Shown piece by piece: positions 1 through 5,770 of a stretch of 7,104 nt of DNA (positions are counted from its first letter, which is position 1; every line of letters begins with the position of its first letter). The notes under the pieces were generated by a model. It saw only the letters and a list, made by a program, of their open reading frames with translations, was not told where the DNA came from and made no database searches. A program made the position numbers and the translations under genes. Source of the DNA: an uncultured Porphyromonadaceae bacterium (GTDB taxonomy: Bacteria; Bacteroidota; Bacteroidia; Bacteroidales; Muribaculaceae); assembly GCA_900555165.1 (NCBI GenBank), contig USKE01000119.1, positions 1 through 7,104 of the forward strand, read 5' to 3'.

Positions 1-2
1 CC

Positions 3-284
3 GCCATGCTCACGGCCTGCCAGACGAAAGAACAGAAAGAAGAATACAACATGGCCGCGCAGATAGGCGCACAGCATGCCCGCGAAGTCGGCGCCCTGAT
101 CGAGACCGGCGATACCCTGCAAACCCAGGACCTGCTTATCGAGATTGCCTCGCGCGAGAGCGAAATACGCCGACGCGGAGCCGCAAAGGTCGCCGACGCA
201 TATCACCGCGCGTTCATGCTCACACTCGACAGCATCAACCCCGCGCTGGCCGCAGAACTTGAGGGAGCGGCCGCGGCACGCTGA
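3..284 (+). CDS. Small putative lipoprotein, 5' end outside the window
   Basis: The reading frame is open from the window edge to a TGA at 282-284. The first visible ATG (position 6) is followed by Leu-Thr-Ala-Cys, which fits a lipobox with the lipidated Cys encoded at 18-20. A lipobox needs a basic and hydrophobic leader before it, so the true start is probably upstream of the window and the ATG at 6 lies inside the signal peptide. The mature part would be about 88 residues. It is charged, rich in Glu, Arg, Ala and Gln, has no further Cys, and looks almost entirely helical, ending in a run of Ala. I do not recognise a family and assign no function. If lipidated, it would sit on the periplasmic or outer membrane face. 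A 104-nt gap separates it from nhaA. The ORF is more convincing than the long overlapping frame starting at 145, because it has the lipobox and a natural stop before the nhaA leader. Confidence 0.6.
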   Translation, partial: AMLTACQTKEQKEEYNMAAQIGAQHAREVGALIETGDTLQTQDLLIEIASRESEIRRRGAAKVADAYHRAFMLTLDSINPALAAELEGAAAAR

Positions 285-350
285 AACACAGGCTACACAA
301 CCGACTGCGTTCCACGGGCATATCTGCAGCACATGTCAACCAAATGCCCC

Positions 351-388
351 GACAAACCGTTTGAACAAGAAACGTTCAACTGTTTGTC
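351..388 (+). promoter_or_regulatory. Interrupted inverted repeat ending at the nhaA start codon
   Basis: The outer arms GACAAAC (351-357) and GTTTGTC (382-388) are perfect complements. Inside them TTGAAC (361-366) and GTTCAA (374-379) also pair, leaving a 7-nt loop and a small 3-by-2 internal loop, 13 base pairs in all. The right arm ends on the base before the nhaA ATG (389-391). As RNA, this would fold the whole ribosome landing zone of nhaA. As DNA, it could be an operator. No U-run follows, so it is not a typical intrinsic terminator. The repeat is seen directly; its role is inferred. Confidence 0.45.
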
Positions 389-1792
389 ATGGCCCTCAGA
401 CTACCCGACATCTCACCCAAGCCACCCGAGTCACACCCGTCAGGTGTGTTTTTCGCGGCACGACAGGCCCTGCGCCGTCATGCATCAGGCGGCAATATCC
501 TTATCCTCGCCACTGTGGCGGCGCTCATAGTGGCCAACCTGCCGTTCACCTCGGCCCTCTACCGGGAATTCTGGCAACAGGAGGTAAGACTGCAGGTGGG
601 GAGTTTCAACATCTTCTCGCACGCCGGCCATCCGATGACACTGCTGTCGTTCATCAACGACGCGCTGATGACCATATTCTTCTTCACCATAGGCCTGGAA
701 ATCAAGCGCGAGGTGCTGGTGGGCGAGCTGTCGTCGTTCCGCAAGGCACTGCTCCCTATCCTGGCGGCTATCGGCGGCATGATAGTGCCGGTGGTGATAT
801 TCTACCTTATGGCACAAGGGACAGACTATTCACGGGGCACAGCCATACCCATGGCCACCGACATAGCTTTCACACTGGGTCTGCTGGGCATGCTCGGGTC
901 GCGTGTTCCACTGTCGCTGAAGATATTCCTGACCACCCTCGCCGTGGTCGACGACATAGGGGGCATCATCGTCATAGCCACATTCTATTCAGGCCATATA
1001 GAGATAATGCCGCTTGTCTACGCCCTGATTCTGTTAGGGATACTCGTCCTGGGGCAGTTCATGCTCATCCAGTCAAAAATCTTCTATCTGGGCATCGGAG
1101 GCGTGATATGGTTCCTGTTCCTCAATTCGGGCGTGCACCCCACTATCGCAGGTGTTCTGGTGGCGTTCTGCGTGCCGGCAAAACCGGTGTTCAACCCGCG
1201 TAACTACATCATAGCCATACGCGCGGCCATGTCGCATTTCCGCGCCGACGATGACGAGAAACTGACACGGCGCACTATACTGTCGTCGGCGCAGATGGAC
1301 TGGCTTAAACAGGTGGAATCTGCCTCTGACAAAGTAATCTCGCCGTTGCAGGACCTCGAAGACTCCCTGCATGCCATAGTCAACTATCTCATCGTGCCGC
1401 TGTTCGCCTTCGCCAACGCCGGCATATACCTGCTCGACATGAACCCGGGCGATATGGTAAGCGGCGTGTCGCTGGCCATAATCGTAGCGCTGGTCGGCGG
1501 TAAATTCCTGGGGATATTCCTCTTCTCGTGGGGAGCCGTGAAACTGCGTATCGCCCCGATGCCCGCGGCGGCAAACTGGGGCATGATGGCCGGTGTGGCC
1601 GCCCTCGGAGGCATAGGGTTCACCGTATCGCTGTTTATCGCCAACCTGTCGTTTGACGCTGCCACCCCCGCCGGGTCGGCACTGCTTGACATGGCCAAGC
1701 TCGGCATCGTCATCGGCTCCGTGATAGCCGCCGGCGCCGGCATGACACTGCTGTCGGCCACCCTGCCGAAAGCCCCGGGCAAAGAGGATTAG
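389..1792 (+). CDS. nhaA: Na+/H+ antiporter NhaA
   Basis: NhaA is an inner-membrane antiporter that expels Na+ (or Li+) in exchange for H+, serving sodium tolerance and pH homeostasis. The 467-residue product aligns by eye with E. coli NhaA throughout. The core motif with Thr157-Asp158 matches E. coli T132-D133. The LAVVDDIGG motif carries Asp188-Asp189, matching the ion-binding D163-D164. His250 in SGVHPTIAG matches the H225 pH-sensor region, and Lys372 in GGKFLGI matches K300. Asp91 and Glu104 in the INDALM...GLEIKRE segment match D65 and E78. About twelve hydrophobic segments run from residue 36 to 456. The protein is longer than the 388-residue E. coli form because of roughly 47 extra charged residues at about 267-318, before LHAIVNYLIVPLFAFANAG; I associate this insert with Bacteroidetes homologues. 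ATG 389 is the first possible start, since an in-frame TGA lies at 362-364 with no ATG, GTG or TTG between. No Shine-Dalgarno sequence is visible. Confidence 0.97.
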   Translation: MALRLPDISPKPPESHPSGVFFAARQALRRHASGGNILILATVAALIVANLPFTSALYREFWQQEVRLQVGSFNIFSHAGHPMTLLSFINDALMTIFFFTIGLEIKREVLVGELSSFRKALLPILAAIGGMIVPVVIFYLMAQGTDYSRGTAIPMATDIAFTLGLLGMLGSRVPLSLKIFLTTLAVVDDIGGIIVIATFYSGHIEIMPLVYALILLGILVLGQFMLIQSKIFYLGIGGVIWFLFLNSGVHPTIAGVLVAFCVPAKPVFNPRNYIIAIRAAMSHFRADDDEKLTRRTILSSAQMDWLKQVESASDKVISPLQDLEDSLHAIVNYLIVPLFAFANAGIYLLDMNPGDMVSGVSLAIIVALVGGKFLGIFLFSWGAVKLRIAPMPAAANWGMMAGVAALGGIGFTVSLFIANLSFDAATPAGSALLDMAKLGIVIGSVIAAGAGMTLLSATLPKAPGKED

Positions 1793-1870
1793 AGGCCATA
1801 TAAAAATATCTGTTAACCATTTTTAGCATCGCGGCGGCAATTTTACTGCCGGAGGGTGATGGCGTGTTAA

Positions 1871-1910
1871 AGGAAATCTGTAAATTTGTAGTTACAATGA
1901 CAGATTTCCT
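1871..1910 (+). promoter_or_regulatory. Perfect 11-bp inverted repeat enclosing the -7 box and TPR start codon
   Basis: AGGAAATCTGT at 1871-1881 is exactly complementary to ACAGATTTCCT at 1900-1910, with 18 nt between them. The gap contains most of a TAAATTTG promoter element (1881-1888) and the ATG at 1897-1899. The right arm begins on the base after the ATG and so forms codons 2-5. A smaller overlapping pair, TGTAA (1879-1883) and TTACA (1892-1896), could form instead. The dyad may be an operator centred near 1890. Alternatively, in read-through RNA from nhaA, it may be a hairpin that places the start codon at the edge of its loop. The symmetry is certain; the function is inferred. Confidence 0.55.
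1881..1888 (+). promoter_or_regulatory. Bacteroidetes-type -7 promoter element (TAAATTTG) for the TPR gene
   Basis: TAAATTTG matches the TAnnTTTG -7 consensus of the Bacteroidetes primary sigma factor at every fixed base. No TTTG or TTG is visible about 19-21 bp upstream, so the -33 half is missing or degenerate. A start site some 7 bases past the element centre would fall near 1891-1893, only a few nucleotides before the ATG at 1897, giving an almost leaderless mRNA. Confidence 0.4.
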
Positions 1911-2178
1911 CAAAACACTTATCACAGCTGTGTGCGCCCTGTTATGCGCATGCGGGGCATCGTGCCAGGTAAACGCCGAGCAGATGCTGCGCGTGGGGCA
2001 GAACGCGCTTTATTTCGAGGACTACATGCTGTCGATACAATATTTCAACCAGGCCATAGCCGCCAAGCCCTATCTGGCCCAGCCCTGGTTCTTCAGGTCA
2101 GTGGCAAAACTGAATCTTGACGATTACCTCGGCTCGGAGGCCGACGCCCCGGCCCCCCCACGCCCTCGGCCGCCATAG
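1897..2178 (+). CDS. Secreted TPR protein, N-terminal fragment before a frame break
   Basis: This frame encodes 93 residues and ends at TAG 2176-2178. I chose ATG 1897 over GTG 1864 because it begins a good Sec signal peptide: a short N-region with Lys6, a hydrophobic stretch at about 8-21, and a likely signal peptidase I site after Val-Asn-Ala27. The core holds four Cys, but no convincing lipobox. Residues 28-58 form a first TPR ending in AKP, and residues 59-84 form most of a second. The last nine residues (85-93) are only Pro, Ala and Arg, do not fit a TPR, and are the out-of-frame reading of a C-rich tract. The matching second half of this TPR (AAIERNP) continues in the frame one base back, so this is the front part of the gene that continues to 3971. 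If joined, the protein would be about 690 residues and periplasmic. Confidence 0.75.
   Translation: MTDFLKTLITAVCALLCACGASCQVNAEQMLRVGQNALYFEDYMLSIQYFNQAIAAKPYLAQPWFFRSVAKLNLDDYLGSEADAPAPPRPRPP
2149..2165 (+). other. C-rich frame break inside the TPR gene
   Basis: The TPR sequence runs in one frame to Ala encoded at 2146-2148 and resumes in the -1 frame with Ser-Ala-Ala-Ile-Glu-Arg-Asn-Pro from 2166. Joining these two points directly restores the exact 34-residue TPR period, so these 17 nt are the excess. They include a run of seven C residues at 2153-2159. One extra C would restore an open frame, with a six-residue Pro-rich insert. Possible causes are a homopolymer sequencing error, a slipped-strand (phase-variable) tract, a recent disabling insertion, or ribosomal -1 slippage at C CCC CCA (2154-2160), which formally fits the X XXY YYZ pattern. 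A 6-bp direct repeat, ACGCCC, occurs at 2144-2149 and 2160-2165. Confidence 0.7.
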
Positions 2179-2219
2179 AACGCAACCCGTTCATCGCCGA
2201 CGCATACGAGGTCAGGGGC

Positions 2220-3971
2220 GTGGCACGCCAGAACCAGGGGAAACTCCGCGATGCCGTGGCCGATTATGACGCCGCCCTGGCCCTGGCACCGCGCTCGCGC
2301 GGACTGATGTTCAACAAGGCGCTTGCACAGGAGGAACTCAACGACCTCGACAGCGCCACCGTGACCTTCGACCAGCTGCTTGAATCATACCCCGGGTTTG
2401 ACAACGGTTATGTGGGCCGCGCGCGGCTCTATCTGCACAAAGGCGACACGGTCGCCGCCCTGGCCGATGTAGACAAGGCTCTTGAGCTGAACCGCAACCT
2501 CGCCAACGCATACCTGCTGCGGGCCGACGTGACCATAAAGGGTTACGACATGGCACGCGCCAACGTGGCCGGCGCCGACACCCTGAGCGCCAACCGCTGG
2601 CAACGCGCCGAGCAGGATCTCTCGCATGCGATACGCCTGCTGCCGCGCGAAGCCGGACTGTATGTGAACCGCGCGTACCTGCGGTATAACCTCGACGACT
2701 TTTTCGGTGCAATGGCCGACTACGACTATGCCATACAGCTTGACCCGCTGAACACCGCCGCCATTTACAACCGCGCGCTCCTGCGCATGGAGACTGCCGA
2801 CAACGACCGCGCCATACAGGATTTCACCCGGGTGCTCGAGAATGACCCGACCGATTACCGCTCACTCTACAACCGCGCACTGCTCTATGCCGAAACCCGC
2901 AACTACGCCAAGGCCATAGAAGACATAAACGAGGTAATGAAAGGGAATCCAGAGATGCCTGAGGCGCTCTATTTCCGCAGTGACATATACCGCCGCCAGG
3001 GTAAGATGACGCAGGCCGAGAAAGACTACAACCGCGCGCTTGCCCTCTCGAAGAATCTGAAACCCAAGCCTATGGAGGGCTCTTCCATCACCCCGGGCAG
3101 TAACCCTGCGCGCGATGACGCCGACAGCGGTACCGGCGACGCCCCCATGACCAGTGAGGAGGTGGCGAAGCGTTTCACCGCCCTGCGCACCGTGGATCGC
3201 GAGATAGACGTGGACCGCGAATACAACAACAAAGACATACGCGGGCGCGTGCAGGACAACCAGCAGCGCATCGAGATCGAGCCGATGTTTGCCGTGACAT
3301 ATTACATCGCGCCCACCGACCTGCGTCCGTCGGGCTACTATATGAAAGAGGCCGACGACATAAACCAGACCCGCGTGCTGCGCATGAGCCTGCAGGTGAC
3401 CAACCAGCCTGTAACGCTCACCGAAGAAGATGACATACAGCGTCATTTCAAGTCAATAGACTATTACACGTCGTACCTGTCGACCCACACGCCGCGAGCC
3501 ATCGACTATTTCGGGCGAGCCATCGACTTCATGATGGTGAGGAACTATGCAGCCGCCATCGAGGACCTGAACCGCGCCGTGGCCCTGACACCCGATTTCG
3601 CGCTGGCATATTTCGTGCGCGGCGTGGCACGCGCGGCGCTTTTCAGCGCCGGACGCGGCGACCGAGAGAACGCACTCATCAACGGCCGCACGGTAATAGC
3701 CGATTTCGACAAGGCGCTCGAACTCTCGCCCCGCATGCCGTTCGCACTGTTCAACAAAGGAAACATGCTGGCCGAGATGGGCGACTTCACATCGGCGCTG
3801 AGCGCCTACAGCAAAGCCATCGAGCTGAAACCCGATTTCGGCGAGGCATATTACAACCGGGGCTACGCCTACTTCCAGCTCGGCAACCGCGAGAAAGGTG
3901 CCGAAAACCTCTCGAAAGCAGGTGAACTCGGCGTAATCCCCTCTTACAATCTGCTCAAACGCATGAAGTGA
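2220..3971 (+). CDS. TPR-repeat protein, main C-terminal part after the frame break
   Basis: The frame is open from 2121 and TPR sequence is recognisable from about 2166, so GTG 2220 is only the first possible start and probably not a real one. Numbering from that codon, TPR units of about 34 residues occupy 1-24, 25-58, 59-92, 93-142 (with an insert of about 16), 143-176, 177-210, 211-244 and 245-278, most ending in Pro at the canonical position. Residues 279-424 are not TPR. They start with a Pro/Ser/Gly/Asp-rich linker (282-310), followed by a mixed region with segments such as NNKDIRGRVQDNQQRIEIEP. Four more TPR-like units follow at 425-458, 459-504 (with an insert), 505-538 and 539-572. 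TPRs are scaffolds for protein-protein contacts; with the signal peptide of the upstream fragment, this would act in the periplasm or cell envelope. The binding partner cannot be deduced. The long intact frame argues against old decay. The DUF4301 gene follows after 61 nt. Confidence 0.85.
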   Translation: MARQNQGKLRDAVADYDAALALAPRSRGLMFNKALAQEELNDLDSATVTFDQLLESYPGFDNGYVGRARLYLHKGDTVAALADVDKALELNRNLANAYLLRADVTIKGYDMARANVAGADTLSANRWQRAEQDLSHAIRLLPREAGLYVNRAYLRYNLDDFFGAMADYDYAIQLDPLNTAAIYNRALLRMETADNDRAIQDFTRVLENDPTDYRSLYNRALLYAETRNYAKAIEDINEVMKGNPEMPEALYFRSDIYRRQGKMTQAEKDYNRALALSKNLKPKPMEGSSITPGSNPARDDADSGTGDAPMTSEEVAKRFTALRTVDREIDVDREYNNKDIRGRVQDNQQRIEIEPMFAVTYYIAPTDLRPSGYYMKEADDINQTRVLRMSLQVTNQPVTLTEEDDIQRHFKSIDYYTSYLSTHTPRAIDYFGRAIDFMMVRNYAAAIEDLNRAVALTPDFALAYFVRGVARAALFSAGRGDRENALINGRTVIADFDKALELSPRMPFALFNKGNMLAEMGDFTSALSAYSKAIELKPDFGEAYYNRGYAYFQLGNREKGAENLSKAGELGVIPSYNLLKRMK

Positions 3972-4032
3972 CACTGACAATACAAAAACCAGACATAAAA
4001 CCACTGTAACACCTAAAAACACGATACCAGCA

Positions 4033-5595
4033 ATGTTAAACCTGACTGCCGAAGACCGCGCGATACTGAACCAGCGCGGCATCACCGAAGAAACACTGCA
4101 GGCACAGGTGAACCGTTTTGAAACCGGTTTCCCCTACCTGAAGATTTTTGCCCCGGCCACACCCGCCGAAGGCATAACCGTGCTTGACGACGCCGGACAG
4201 ACCGCCGCCGTGGCACGCTGGAACAAATACCTGGCCGACGAGGCTGTGGCCCGTTACGAGGCTGCCGCCGGGCGGCTGGGCGTCGTGAAGTTCGTGCCCG
4301 CCTCGGGCGCCGCATCGCGCATGTTCAAGGCGCTGTTCGCTTTCGTCGACGGCGAGGCCGAGCATCCCGCCGAAGGCTCTGACGTGGCCGCGCTGATAAA
4401 GGACATCCACCGGGTGGCATTCTTCAACGAACTCGATGCCGCCTGCATCCGCATCTACGGCAAGGGGGTTGACGCCCTTGTGGCCGAAGGACGCGAGAAA
4501 GATGTGATCCGCGGCATAATCGGCGCCGACGGCCTCAACTACGGCGCCCTCCCCAAAGGTCTGCTCACATTCCACCATGCCGGCGACACCACCCGCACCC
4601 CGGTTGAGGAACAGCTTGTAGAGGGCGCACAGTCGGCACAGCAGGCCGACGGCACCGTGAACATGCACCTGACCGTATCGGGCGCGCACCGTAAAGCCTT
4701 CGAGGCAAAACTCAAAGAGGCCATCCCCGTAATCGAGAAGAAGATGGGCGTCAGCATAAACGTATCCATGTCAGAGCAGATGCAGTCGACCGACACTGTA
4801 GCCGTCAACGAAGACAACACCCTGTTCCGCGAAGACGGCAAGCTCGTGTTCCGTCCCGGCGGCCACGGCGCCCTGATCCGTAACCTCAACGACATCGATT
4901 CGACAGTCGTGTTCATCAAGAACATCGACAACGTGGTGCCCGACTCGCGCCGAGAACCCACCCTTCAGTACAAGAAAGTAATCGCCGGATACCTCATCGA
5001 ACTGCATGACCGCATCGAGAAATATGTGGGCCTTATCGACGCACGCCGGTACACCCCCGCCGACCTGGCCGAGATGACGGCATTCATGCGCAAGGCCTTC
5101 TCGTTCGACGCACCCGAGTTCGACACCCTCACCGGCGAGGATCTGGCCACCTATATGCGCGGCATCCTTGACCGCCCGCTGCGCGTCTGCGGCATGGTGA
5201 AGAACGAGGGCGAACCCGGCGGCGGCCCGTACATAGCCTACAACACCGACGGTTCACGGTCGCTCCAAATTCTCGAGAGCACCCAGATTGACCTCTCTAA
5301 AGAAGAGAACCGCACCATGATGGCCGGCGCCACCCACTTCAATCCGGTCGACCTGGTATGCTACATCAAGGATGTGGCCGGCCGTAAATTCAACCTGCCT
5401 GACTATGTTGACCCGGAGACAGGTTTCATCTCGTCGAAGTCGCTCCATGGCCGCGCCCTCAAGGCTCTCGAACTCCCCGGCCTCTGGAACGGCGCCATGA
5501 GCCGTTGGAACACCGCGTTCGTCGAGGTGCCCATCGAGACTTTCAACCCCGTAAAGACCGTAAACGACCTGCTGCGCCCCCAGCACCAGGCATAA
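4033..5595 (+). CDS. DUF4301 protein, possible UDP-sugar pyrophosphorylase relative
   Basis: The 520-residue cytoplasmic-looking protein has no signal peptide or membrane segment. I recognise it as DUF4301, a Bacteroidetes family with no established function known to me. Several motifs resemble UTP-glucose-1-phosphate and UDP-GlcNAc pyrophosphorylases in the same order. They are a Gly-rich loop VPASGAASRM (88-97), LTVSGAHRKAFE (213-224) in place of the MTS...T..FF segment, DGKLVFRPGGHGAL (268-281) with ALIRNLNDIDS after it, a KNIDN (296-300) like the VDN metal site, LQILESTQIDL (411-421) like LLEIAQVP, THFNPVDLVCYIK (434-446) like FNTNNLWVNLK, and EVPIETFNPVKTVNDLL (498-514) like EVPRSRFLPVKTTSDLL. 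The family is established; the enzymatic reading is my inference from remembered consensus sequences. ATG 4033 suits the conserved N-terminus and follows an A-rich leader without Shine-Dalgarno, as is common in this phylum. No promoter is visible in the 61-nt gap, so co-transcription with the TPR gene is likely. Confidence 0.9.
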   Translation: MLNLTAEDRAILNQRGITEETLQAQVNRFETGFPYLKIFAPATPAEGITVLDDAGQTAAVARWNKYLADEAVARYEAAAGRLGVVKFVPASGAASRMFKALFAFVDGEAEHPAEGSDVAALIKDIHRVAFFNELDAACIRIYGKGVDALVAEGREKDVIRGIIGADGLNYGALPKGLLTFHHAGDTTRTPVEEQLVEGAQSAQQADGTVNMHLTVSGAHRKAFEAKLKEAIPVIEKKMGVSINVSMSEQMQSTDTVAVNEDNTLFREDGKLVFRPGGHGALIRNLNDIDSTVVFIKNIDNVVPDSRREPTLQYKKVIAGYLIELHDRIEKYVGLIDARRYTPADLAEMTAFMRKAFSFDAPEFDTLTGEDLATYMRGILDRPLRVCGMVKNEGEPGGGPYIAYNTDGSRSLQILESTQIDLSKEENRTMMAGATHFNPVDLVCYIKDVAGRKFNLPDYVDPETGFISSKSLHGRALKALELPGLWNGAMSRWNTAFVEVPIETFNPVKTVNDLLRPQHQA

Positions 5596-5615
5596 GCCAC
5601 TTGCACCGGCATCCG

Positions 5616-5714
5616 ATTGCAGGGTCGCTATATGTGGCCACCGCCCACCCCATTGATTGTCAGCAATCATGGTTATCATGTGGTTGCGGTCGCTACATGT
5701 AGCGACCCTACAAT
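5616..5714. repeat. REP/MITE-like long inverted repeat with a 20-bp palindrome
   Basis: Arms of 29 nt at 5616-5644 and 5686-5714 are inverted complements with four mismatches, beginning ATTGCAGGGTCGCTA on the left and ending TAGCGACCCTACAAT on the right. The right arm contains a perfect 20-bp palindrome, GGTCGCTACATGTAGCGACC (5688-5707); the left arm is a degenerate version of it. Between them, TGATTG (5654-5659) and CAATCA (5664-5669) form another small stem. The element fills the gap between DUF4301 and umuC. This architecture suits a REP doublet or a non-autonomous miniature element. Transcribed, it would form a long hairpin that could end or stabilise the upstream mRNA. No flanking target-site duplication is obvious. 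Confidence 0.7.
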
Positions 5715-5770
5715 GAAATCCCTGTATTGACGATACCGGCGTATATATTTCTTCGCATATCTCTCCGACA

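Noticed and set aside
379..386. ACTGTTTG as a -7 promoter box for nhaA
   Set aside because: It lacks the TA of TAnnTTTG, and the box would lie directly against the start codon, leaving no room for a transcription start before the ATG.
145..1203. A 352-codon forward ORF overlapping the lipoprotein tail and nhaA
   Set aside because: Its product is rich in His, Arg, Pro and Gly with no recognisable domain, and it overlaps nhaA, whose protein is clearly conserved. It is a GC-rich shadow frame.
1835..1851. CGGCA/TGCCG stem as a terminator after nhaA
   Set aside because: The stem is only five base pairs with a 7-nt loop and no U-run follows.
2862..4689. Long reverse-strand ORFs (2862-3446, 3453-4085, 4036-4689)
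   Set aside because: They lie opposite the TPR and DUF4301 genes, have no recognisable motifs, and mirror the GC-rich codon bias of the sense genes.
5727..5751. Complete umuC promoter (TTG at 5727 with TATATTTC at 5744) or an SOS operator
   Set aside because: The spacing between the two boxes is about 14 nt instead of about 19-21, the last base of the -7 box differs, and the only nearby dyad (ATAC-CGGC-GTAT, 5733-5744) is too short to call a LexA site.
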